Made by a program: the position numbers and the translations under genes. 64,000 nucleotides of DNA from Anisodus tanguticus (taxonomy: Eukaryota; Streptophyta; Magnoliopsida; Solanales; Solanaceae): contig CM067547.1 in assembly GCA_034509755.1 (NCBI GenBank), forward strand, positions 48,076,859-48,140,858, written 5' to 3'. Positions 30,857 to 42,800 of this stretch are shown one piece after another. The notes below the pieces were generated by a model. It was not told the origin of the DNA, searched no databases, and worked only from the letters and a program-made list of their open reading frames with translations. Numbering within the stretch: position 1 is the stretch's first letter; every line of letters starts with the position of its first letter.

Positions 30857-33800
30857 ATGGTATGTTATTCGGTACTCGATAAACAGTGAACTGCATTGCT
30901 CTTTTCTAGCTATACTTGTGATCTTTTTGGTAAAGTAGATACTTTTGACTGAGGTGGATTCGGGATTTGAAGTTTATGGGTTCCTGCAATGACTTTAAGT
31001 TAATACACGATAATAATTGCGTTCACAGTCAAATATTTATAGATATATACATAGATGGGGTAATGGGCTCACAACATAGTGTGTGTTTTGTTGCTTTACT
31101 AGTTGAAATTAAGGATTAATGTTAGAGAACCATAATTTGTTTGAAATGACAAACTGTTTGAGTATAGCAGCAAGGTGGGTATTGACGATTTTTCTTAAGA
31201 GACTTAGGGTGTGTTTGGTATGAAGGAAAATGTTTTCCTAGAAAATATTTTCTTGGAAAACAAGTGGGTTTCTTACTTATTTTCTAGTGTTTGGTATATA
31301 AGCAAAAAAATTATCCTAAGAGCATTTATATGTAATCTAACAAAATACTATGGGGTGGGATGGGTGGGGAGTAGGTGTTCGGGGGTGAGATGGTGAAGGG
31401 GGTGGGGATTGGGGGCATGGGGTGCGTGGGAGGTGACAATTAAGTTGGAATGTCACTCATGGACTTGTTTTTCCTACTTCCATTAGGGAAGTCATTTTTC
31501 TCATTTTGAAGGAACTTCTTTTCCTAAGGAAAATGTTTTCCAAGACAGTTTGACCAACCAAACACACTCTTAAAGATTGCAAAATTTTTCAATCTGTTTT
31601 GGGTGTATTTGAAAGCTCTGTTTTCCCCAAATTATGGATTTTACAACTGGGATTTTCACTTTTTTGTTGTTGCCATGGATGTATTAATTAAGAACTGATT
31701 TGATGTAGTCGAGATTTTGCCTTGAATACTAAAGATGGTGTGTCAATTTCTTTGATACTCGACAAACATTGAACTGCATTGCACTTTTCCTACTCTATGT
31801 TCCATTTTTGAGCTATACTTGTGATCTTTTTGGTAAAGTAGATACTTTTCATAAATCCCAGCAAAGACGAAAACATAGGTGATTTCTTCTCATCTGTCTA
31901 AGTCTTGGTGGACAGAGTTACTTAGTACCTGTTGCTGGTGGGAGGTAGCAGGAATCATGTGGAATTAGTCGAGGTGTACGTAAGATGGTCCGGACACCAC
32001 ACTTGTAAAAAAAAAAAGTAGATACTTTTCATAGTGTGCTTTTTCTTTTTAACTGGTTGAATTTAGGAATTAGTGTTAGAGAACCCTAATTTATTTGAAA
32101 TGACAAACAGTTGAGTATAGAAGCGGGGTGGGTGTAGCATTAGGTTCTAATTTTTTTGGAGAAAGATTACAGTGGTAGTTATCCAGCGTATAAATTATAA
32201 GCTGAACCTAATGACATTATACAATGGCAGAGCCAAAATGTTCACTAAGGGAAGTCAAAATATAAAGAAGTAACACACGAAGAAGCCAAGAGAATTCAAC
32301 ATATAATATATATACATAAAAAAAATTACCTATCTACATAGTGTACTTTTTCAGCAAAGGAGTGTTAATTGATACCTTGGATAGGGGTGGCTCTGCCACT
32401 GATAGCATATCGACATGATCTTACAATATGACAGTATTATCAATATAGCGACTGATCAACAGGATAACATGTGGTTTTATCTTTAATGGGAATTCTCCCA
32501 CAGGTGAAGGAGCAACTTTTCTCCAGTGAAGTACTGTTCTGAAATTTTAGCATCATTACCACACAAAAAAAAGGAAATTTTAGCATCAACAAACACTTAT
32601 TATATGTATACTACTTACATGCAAAACAAATCAATTGTGCATGTCAATTGGGATGTACCATCTAGGGTCTATCATGGAACATGTGTTCCTATTTCTTTAG
32701 CCTCTATCTCTTGATAAGTAAATAATTATATTCTCCTGTGCTGTTTTAAACAAAAGAAAATAAGACTTGCTTTTGGCTTTCTGATCTGATGGAAAGGTAA
32801 ATTGTATGCAGAGCACTCCAGTAAATATCATTGTAGGTTCTCATGTGTGGATTGAGGATCAAAACATTGCTTGGATTGATGGACAAGTATCACAGATTAA
32901 TGGACAGGATGTTCAGGTCCAGACATCTGATGGGAGGACGGTATGTCTAGCTCTTTTACACGGAAAATTAATTTATTCTTGCAGTTTCAGTTTGCTTATT
33001 TGTGTCCCTATGGCAATTTCAGTGTGTATTAAGGAACCCAATAGAACGAGATTATTCTATCTAAATTGGTTTAAAATGAATCTCGAGTGGCAAAGCCATC
33101 ATTGAAACTATAAATGAAATGTATTCTTGATGATGAAGTTCATTGTGTTGCATATTTTGTGAGCAGAGGCAGACCTAGGATTTGAGTTCTACCACAACCT
33201 TTTCCATTTACTTGGTTCGAAATATATTAGTTTTTACTTATTTAGTGAAATTTTTCAACACATATACATGGTCAGAACCAAATTTACTGGGTCCGGACAA
33301 ACCCGTATCTAAAGCATTGAGCTTAAATGAAGAAGTGGAGATTTATATAGTCGACCCTAACTTGTTTACCGCAGTAGTTGTTGTTTTTCTTTTTGTTTAA
33401 GAATTCCTTAACAAGTTCTGTCTCGTTCCTTCTTAAGTTGCGTTGTCACAAATTTCAATGCAAGAGACACACCTCTAATTGGCAATGTCTTCGATTGTAA
33501 CTATTTACCTATCTTTCACTTTTCAATTCATCTAGGTTACAGTTAATTTATCAAAAATATATCCCAAAGATGAAGATGCTCCTGCTGGTGGAGTTGATGA
33601 CATGACCAAGTTATCATATTTGCATGAGCCTGGCGTCTTGCAGAATTTGGCTACAAGATATCAACTCAATGAAATCTACGTAAGTTTATGGTCCATTTCT
33701 ATAGATTGGTGAAAGGAAGAAATGAATTGTTGCATCTATGGCGGGTTCTATCATAATAATGTATAATAATGTGACATTATGACAGACTTATACTGGAAGT

Positions 33801-36800
33801 ATTCTCATTGCCATCAATCCATTCCAAAAGTTGCCTCATCTATATGATCGCCACATGATGGAACAATACAAGGGAGCACCGCTTGGCGAATTAAGTCCTC
33901 ATGTCTTTGCTATTGCTGATGCTGCTTACAGGTACTACTGTTTCAACTTCCACTCCACATGATTTACCCCCCAAACACTATAAAATTGTGACTAAGATTA
34001 TAAAATGAATCAGGCAAATGATAAATGAAGGTAAAAGCAATTCGATATTGGTCAGCGGTGAAAGTGGGGCTGGTAAGACTGAAACTACCAAAATGCTTAT
34101 GCAATATCTTGCTTATTTGGGTGGCCGTAGAAGCACTGAAGGTCGAACTGTCGAGCAGCAAGTTCTAGAGGTAAACTGTGTGATCTTGATGAGTCAAGCT
34201 TGTTTAAACTCATTTTCTCCTAAACTTACAAGGGTATGTAAGTCAATGGCAGATTTTGCTTTTGAGGCTTTAGTTCTGCATAATTTACGTTATTTTTACA
34301 TGCTGAAGCTTTGCGGCTTAGATTCTGCATAAGTGACGGTACTTTCAACATGCTGAACAGCTGAATTACATGACATGAGAGCGTTATTTGATAAAATATA
34401 TGAAGTAAATATGGTAATGCAACTGTATTAGCTTTATCAATGGAGAGATATGGTAATTTCGTGGAACATCTCTGATTTGAATGTGTGGAAATTCTGAATA
34501 AAATGACTTAGTAAGATCAACAGTGATTTTCTGAATGGCATTCAAAAGAGATCATTCTGGTTCTGATCAATGCACTAACATTTTGCTTTGTTATAGAAAG
34601 CTTGTAGAGGGGTCACTATGCTCTATGTGAATAGATCATTGTACTTTAAAATCCTTCTAATTTATTTGAATATAATAATCTCGAAAATACCTGTTTCATT
34701 TCTAAAAAGTTTAAATCATTAGGGAGGAGGGAGCTGCAAGCTTAATTGTCGTCAGTCATTTTCTTCTGTCTTCTTTACTGGTTTTGTTATTCTTTTAACT
34801 CTGTTTTATCTCCAGTCAAATCCAGTACTTGAAGCATTTGGCAATGCTAAAACAGTTAGAAATAACAATTCAAGGTGAGATACTGTTCCACTCATGCTTC
34901 CAATCAAAAAGTGACTCATTTAGTTGTTTTGGCATTCATTTTTTTCTTTTGAATGTTCGTACTTATGTTGTTACAGTCGTTTTGGTAAATTTGTGGAGAT
35001 TCAGTTTGACAAAAATGGAAGAATATCTGGTGCTGCTATTAGAACTTACCTCCTTGAAAGATCTCGTGTTTGCCAAGTTTCAGATCCTGAACGCAACTAT
35101 CATTGTTTCTACCTTCTATGTGCAGCACCCCAGGAGGTAATCGTATTTCAAAGATCCTCTCCTTTTTATATCTTTCATCTCTTGGTGTAGACTTATTTGA
35201 TAGTTTTGATGTCCTTCTGACTGTTTTCCAATCTTAACAGGAGGTTGAAAAGTATAAGTTGGGGGATCCTAAATCATTTCACTATCTTAATCAATCGAGT
35301 TGCTATGATCTAGTAGGTGTAAGTGATGCTCAAGACTATCTTGCAACCAGGAGGGCCATGGATATTGTTGGAATTAGTGAGAAAGAGCAGGTAATTCCCT
35401 TGTTCCTTTAGTTTGTGCTGCAGCTTTGATTTTGATTCTGAGTCTAAGAAGTTACTCGTTTCTTTTTTCAGGAAGCAATTTTTAGAGTAGTGGCTTCCGT
35501 TCTTCATCTTGGTAATCTTCAGTTTGCAAAGGGCGAAGAAATTGATTCGTCAGTTCTAAAAGATGACAAATCTAAGTTCCATCTTCAGACTGTTGCAGAG
35601 CTTCTGATGTATGTTCTTGGCTTTAAAATTTTACTTCTCGCTCTTAATTTATTCTTTGTTGACGAGAGTTTGATGTGATTCAATTCTTATATCAGGTGTG
35701 ATCTTAAGGATTTGGAAGATGCACTATTGAAACGTGTAATGGTCACACCTGAAGAAGTAATAAAGAGAAGTCTTGATCCTAATGCTGCAGCAGTTAGTAG
35801 AGATGGGCTTGCTAAAACATTATATTCTCGCTTATTTGACTGGTATGATTCTATTGTCTCAACCAGATCGTTTAATGTGGTCTGTTACTGATTATTTGAC
35901 ACTAAGGTGCACAGTTTTCAACTGCTTACAGGTTGGTGGACAAAATAAATAACTCGATCGGTCAAGATCCGAACTCAAAATATCTAATTGGTGTTCTTGA
36001 CATTTATGGTTTTGAAAGTTTTAAAACTAATAGGTAGGCTTCAAATTATTGGTGGATACACTGGATAATTGTTGAATGTAGTGCTTTGACATTTGACTCT
36101 CTTGACTTCTGTGTCCCAGTTTTGAACAATTCTGCATTAATTTCACAAATGAGAAGCTGCAGCAACACTTTAACCAGGTATTTCTAGTTGAAATTTTAGA
36201 GAATATCTGTCCAGCTCTTCTAAACCAAAACTGAACTAGGGTATATTTGTTTTTCAGCACGTGTTCAAGATGGAGCAGGAGGAATACACTAGAGAAGAGA
36301 TCGATTGGAGCTACATAGAATTTGTGGACAATCAGGATGTTCTCGATCTTATTGAAAAGGTTTCTGCAAAGACACCATGCATTTCTCAGCATTTACTGAT
36401 TCCCTTGTTCATCACTTTCCACTTAAAACAGCCTACCACTTTTGTTTACTGCACCATTTTGAGGTGTCACTTTGTAAGTTGATTTGTATTGCTTTTGCAG
36501 AAACCTGGAGGTATCATCGCTCTTCTTGATGAAGCCTGGTAAGATGTATATCACTTCATCTGTATGTATGAGTGTTATACTGCTACGTGCATTGCTTCCC
36601 TGCATTTAATGAGTGTTGTATATGCTTCTGTCTTGGCGAGGAAGAATAATTTAATTGACATTCTCTTTGAAATGGACTCTTCCAGTATGTTCCCCAAGTC
36701 AACTCATGAAACATTCTCTCAGAAGCTTTATCAGACATTCAAGGCCCACAAACGATTTATCAAACCGAAACTGTCTCGCACTGATTTTACCATTGCTCAT

Positions 36801-39800
36801 TATGCTGGAGAGGTAAAAATTGCATCTCAGTTAGCTGTTCAGTCAAATGTTCTTCTGTTGGATATAGGCATTAATAACAGTAAAGGTCATTTTTGGTGTC
36901 TTAAACCCTTACTTTCTGTTCAGGTTCTATACCAGTCTGATCTATTTTTGGATAAGAACAAAGATTATGTTGTTCCTGAGCATCAAGATCTGTTAAGTGC
37001 TTCCAAATGCTCATTTGTAGCTGGCCTCTTCCCTCCTGTTGCTGAGGAGACAACTAAAACATCCAAATCGTCAAAGTTCTCATCCATCGGTTCTCGTTTT
37101 AAGGTAGTTGCTGATTTATATACTTTTGATGAATTTCGGTGAACTGAGAATATTTTTCATCATAGCACTAACAAGATTGCCAAGTCCTTACTGCTTTAAG
37201 TATGTGAAAGTCTGATGTTCTGATTAAATTGGTGCAGTTACAACTTACATCATTGATGGAAACTCTGAATTCTACGGAACCTCATTACATCAGATGCGTG
37301 AAGCCTAATAATCAATTAAAACCTGCAATTTTTGAGAATGTTAACATTTTGCAGCAACTGCGTTGTGGTGTGAGTAAAATTTGACATTTTTTAGATGAAG
37401 AATTTCTTTTTGTACTCTTGAACTATATGCTTATATGTTGTTTTTCTCAGGGTGTTCTAGAAGCAATTAGAATTAGCTGTGCCGGCTACCCTACCCGTAA
37501 GACATTCTTTGAGTTTCTGAACCGATTTGGTCTTCTTGCTCCAGAAGTATTGGAAGGGCAGTAAGTACTGATTTGTGTTCCTAATCCAAAAACTTCTTTT
37601 TTTCGCAAAAGCACTTTAAGTCATGGAGGCTCGACTTGATGACGAACTGACATGCTATCTTGATTTGACCTGCTTGTGGACAGTGCCGATGAAAAAGTTG
37701 CGTGCAAAAAGATTCTGGAAAATATGGGGCTTGCTGGTGCTCAGGTTATTTGACCTTTTTCGTGGTTATCTACAAAACTGATATTTTATTTATTTTGATG
37801 TCACAATAGATAGTTTTACATTATTCAGTTTTGAGCATGTATCTCTTTCTCGTTTAACACTTCTCCGTAACTTTAGTAGAAAATCAATATATTAGAACCT
37901 TTTTCAACTTGTTGATATGGCTCATCTCTTAAAACATGTCTGTTGTGCCTAGTGTGCAAGGTGTAATCTCAGGTTGACCATGCATTTTTAAGCAAGGAGC
38001 TAGGTTTTCCGTTGCTTCTTTTTTGACCAAAAGAAAAGAAAATCATATTCTTATTTTTGAGAAGTCGTGCATTCACACACAATTCTAAACCATGGTTAAT
38101 TTGCCTGCTATCTGCAACAGTTTTATTTCCACTTTTTTTTACGGATTGCTGGCATGTAGGCAGGCATTACTTTCTGTAGTTCTCTATGCTGAAGGCTAGG
38201 ACTATTACTATCCACTCTTCATTTGTTTGGCATAGTTCTCCACAACATTGTCATGTACATTTTACACGCAGCATTCTTAAGGTTGATGCACTCTTTTATT
38301 CAACGTAACTGAGTTCCCAAATTTATGAATCAACTAATTTGTCGGACAAATGGTTTTGCAGATTGGAAAAACGAAAGTTTTTCTCAGAGCCGGTCAGATG
38401 GCTGAGCTTGATGCACGCAGAGCACAGAAACTAGCCCATGCAGCTAAGACAATCCAAAGGAAAGTTAGAACTCATATCGCTAGGAAATACTTTCTGGCAT
38501 TGCAGAAGGCTGCAATTTGCATACAATCCTCGTGCCGAGGTTTGTCTATTTATGTCTTTTTTCCCGATCAACTCTTCAACTTGGGGACTTTGTTTAGTGT
38601 TCTAGATGTTTTACGCAATGAACTAACTTGGATTATTGCAACTTACTGGGGCATTTGATAGCTTCATTCATGTAATCTGTGTAATATTTTCGGTGAAACC
38701 TTCTAATGGAGCACAAAGGGAGTGTAATTTGTTTCTGCTGTCGTGGATAAAGGATTCTTGAGCAAGGCTTCTGCCTGAAAGCTGTTATCCTCTTTGCCAC
38801 TTTCAAATCAACAATAACGATGTCATCAATATTCCAGTCCGTGCTATTTTATTTTCTTTCTTCACCCAAGTATGTAAGATATGTGTTTATGGATTGACAG
38901 TCAGCTTCACAATATAACCAGAATGAGGCTTGATTACCGATAAAATGCTTCTCGAGAGGTGATCCTTGAGTTTTTTGTTTTTTTCCTAGATTGAAACAGC
39001 ATCTAGTAGCCCTACCAAACAAAAGAAGTTTGGTTTATATCCTAAAAATAATTGGGCCATAGGTAGTGCAAAGTGGCCATACACATTCAATAAAATTATG
39101 GGAGATGCGGACCTTCTTTTCTGTATCAATACCTTTTCTCGGGACATCTGTTGTTTTTCACCCTTCAGAAAGTTTATACAACCACAAACTACAGGACATG
39201 GTTTTCTTTCATATTCCTTATTGAAGGGCTCTTATAGTTACTTAGAAGCTGCTGAATTCCATAATAAGGAAACAATATTTACAAGATGTATTTAGCAGCT
39301 TTCAATATTAAAACAATTACTACTATTTTAATCCATCATGCACCTGGTCTGAGATATGGTAGTAATACCTCCATTTTTAGGTGGTTAAAATTGGATAACT
39401 TACCCACCTTTATAATTGCAAAAAGAAGCACCATGTAAAGAGTGTTACTATTTTCTAAGTTCTGTGTTCTCGCTTTGTCATGGTCATCAGGACGGCTTGC
39501 TTGCAAAGTGTTCAACAATATGAAAAGAGAAGCTGCTTCTATTAGAATCCAGACAAAATTGCGTGCACACTTGGCCCGAAAGTCCTATACAGGACTCAAA
39601 ATCAATGTCATTGCTCTTCAGACAGGAATTCGAGCGGCAGCTGCACGAAAGGAATTCAGATATAAAAGACAAACCAAAGCAGCAATTAGAATACAAGTTC
39701 GTTTACTTGTTTTCTATTGATTCAGGTTGACCAAGTTTTGTTCTTGCTATTATCTAGAAAAGTTATTTGCAGGCACATTGGCATGGTCACAGAGCTTCTT

Positions 39801-42800
39801 CATACTACAAGAAACTCATAATTGCATCAATTGTAACACAATGCAGATGGAGGGGAAGGGTTGCTAAGAAAGAGCTTCGGAAACTAAAGATGGTAGTTTT
39901 TGGACTGTTATCCCGTTTATCCTGTATCACATTTTTCAATTTCCTTTGATTTGTACTGAGATGATGCTCTGCTAGCTAAGGCCTTTACTTACACAGTGCA
40001 TAATTCACCTTGATCATTGTTATTTGCATAACAAAAGTTTAAATCTATTCCGCAGCATTATGGGTTACTTAATCGCTCCTTTGAACCTTTAACGGAAAGA
40101 AATGAGCATTATGAAGCTTCCTGTTGGTAAAACTCATAGAGACGTGATTATAATTCTCAAGAAAAGTAATAAATACAGAATCAGCAATTTAATCTTCTGA
40201 ACATTGGAAGTTAAATCAAAAGCATGCAATCTACACGTAACTAACAATGAATATACATGTCACTGAGTGATGAACTTTGAAGTCCTTTGTCTAATTACGG
40301 ATTTAAACCTTCTGGTTTACTTATTGTGGTTATCCATATAGTACCCCTTGTATTTTTTTCAAATAACTTATTAAAAAAAACTTCAAGTAGGAGAATGTAT
40401 CAGATTTGTTGTTTTCTATTTGATACAATAAAATCTTATTTTTGGTCTATCCGTATCTAATAGCCTATTGCTATTATTTCTCGTCGCCTGTGGATCGCTA
40501 ACACATTTCCAATACCTTCAGGCTTCAAGAGAAACAGGCGCACTAAAAGAAGCAAAGGATAAGCTTGAAAAACAGGTTGAAGAACTTACATGGCGTCTGC
40601 AGTTGGAGAAGCGTCTAAGGGTAATACACTTGCATTAAGCAGATCATGTATTTCCTTTTTCTGCATGATATGTAAAGCAAGTGGGAGAATTAACCTGAAA
40701 ATCAGTGGGGAACAACATATTACTTGAAAGCTAAATATTATTGCCACTTTTGGCTTTGTGGATTATGATAAGTTTGCCATTTTGAGAAAGGGACACTGTT
40801 TGATGCATTATTTCACAGACGGACTTGGAAGAGGCAAAGGGCCAGGAAATAGCAAAGCTGAAGAATTCTTTGGAAGATGCACAAAGCAAAGTGGAACAAA
40901 CAAATGCACTGCTCATCAAGGAACGTGAGACTGCTCAGAAAGCAATTGAAGAAGCAACCTCTATTGTGGAAGAGAAGCCGGTTCTTGTTGAGGATACAGA
41001 AAAGATTGATGCTTTAAATGCAGAAGTGGAAAATTTAAAGGTACTGACACTGACCTTGTAATGTTAACCCAATTCTCTCAAACTGACGTTCGTGTGAAAG
41101 TTCATCTTTTTTCCACTTACATATGGTTGATGTTTTCATGCTGATACCTTTATGTAGGAGTTATTGCAATCTGAAAAGCAACGTGCTGATGATTCTGAAA
41201 AGAAACGTGCTGAATCTCAAGAATCAAGTGAAGAAAAGCACAAGAAGTTGGAAGAAACTGAAAAAAAAGTTCAACAACTTCAGGAATCACTGAGCAGGTA
41301 TCTACTCAAATAAATTTATACCTGTTTTATTCGTTGTCTACTGTACGAATAGAGATTACCAACCTGTTGAAACAATAAAATTACTGGAATACAGTTTGTG
41401 TAACTATCCAAAAGAAATAACTAAAATACAGTAATGTCAGAACCCAGCAAGGGGCCATGACCTGCGCTAACGAATATTGGGTCATTCATGACAAGTAACG
41501 GATTCCGTTTTTCAAAATCTACTTGTGGAGGGAGAATATCCGTCTGTTTGTTCTTCTAATTGATCTAAATCTCAGATTCAAACTAATATCGGTGAAGAAA
41601 ATTACCAAGTTCTTCTTCCACCTCTTTCATGATAGGGAGGGTATGATCTCAGTCAAATTACCTGCTGAGATGAATCAGGACAAGGGATGGTCATAGAGGC
41701 TTTACCAAGAAGTTCGACATACTATAATAGCTAACTATACCTCTTTACAACAACAACAACATACCCAGTGAAATTCCACAATGTGGGGTCTGGGGAGGGT
41801 AGAGTGTACACAGACCTTACCTCTACCTTGATAGGTAGAACGACTGTTTCCGGGAGACCCTTGGCTCAAGACAAAGCATAATCACAAGTGAAGCAAGCAC
41901 AGCAACGCAAGAGAAACGGTCAGACCCATACAAGAAATTAAAGCAATATGAATATGCTGATAACAAAATCGAATACGCCATGGTAGCGCATTCTGGCGGG
42001 AAGAAGCAGTAGCTAACTTAGATAAATATTATCAACAAAGTACACTAGGGAACACATAGCAGCAGAAATCAAACTACAAGGGACTATAAAGCAATACCGC
42101 GCCTATAAGTGTGATAGGCTAATCGGGCCTACAGTAATAACACTACAACTATCATTTTGTAAGCGTAAGTAGGACTACGCTCGACCATCTACTACCCTTC
42201 TACCCTAATCCGTGTCCTCCACAACCCCCTATCTAAGGTCATGTCCTCGGTAAGTTGCACCTGCGCCATATCCCGTCTAACTATACCTCTTTATTAGTTA
42301 TAAATAAATAAAAGTATCCCCTCTCTAATATCTTAAGGTATTAGAGAAGTCGGTTCATACAATATCACACGGTAGTAATGCAGGCAGAGGACGTGCGTTC
42401 AAACCCCACCACCATCCATCAACAAAATGTTTCCACTTGCTTGACAGCCCCAGAAAAAGGGCTCACATGTGAGGGGAAGTGCTTTAGATCAGATAAATAA
42501 ATAAATGTGTACCCTCTCTCAGTTCAAGCCTTTAGATGAGACCGTTCATACAATAGGTTTATTTTATTATAGATGTCCATACACCATTATAAATTTGTCC
42601 TGTGAGTTGAAGGTTAATTGCTGAAGTTGTGCTCGGAAGGATCCGTAAGTTAGCGTCCTCTTTCAGTGAATACTTGTCATAGTCACCTCTGACAAATTTC
42701 GAGGAGCAGATAGCTCTTGATCTATACCTGCTTTGAACACTTCTTTGGAATATTGCAACTAAAATTAAAGAATAGATCAACTCGTCTGTCAGTGATATCC

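Larger units (their letters stand above)
30780..32140 (+). repeat. Tandem duplication of the myosin first-exon region
   Basis: About 30780-31190 and 31660-32140 share ordered blocks. These include CCATGGATGTAT, TGATTTGATGTAG, AATACTAAAGATGGT, CTTGTGATCTTTTTGGTAAAGT, and TTAGAGAACC followed by TTGAAATGACAAAC. A MITE (31207-31570) lies at the junction and a SINE (31855-32014) within the second unit, so both came later. Each unit has an ATG followed by a splice donor. Confidence 0.85.

Noticed and set aside
32806..32808. The ATG at 32806 as the myosin start
   Set aside because: It overlaps a strong acceptor (TGTATGCAG) and a consensus ATG/GTATGT first exon exists upstream. It is kept only as an alternative start.
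42370..42411. A tRNA-like B box (GTTCAAACCCC) that could mark a tRNA gene or SINE
   Set aside because: There is no A box or cloverleaf, and the sequence fits the diverged primer-binding site and interior of a TRIM element.
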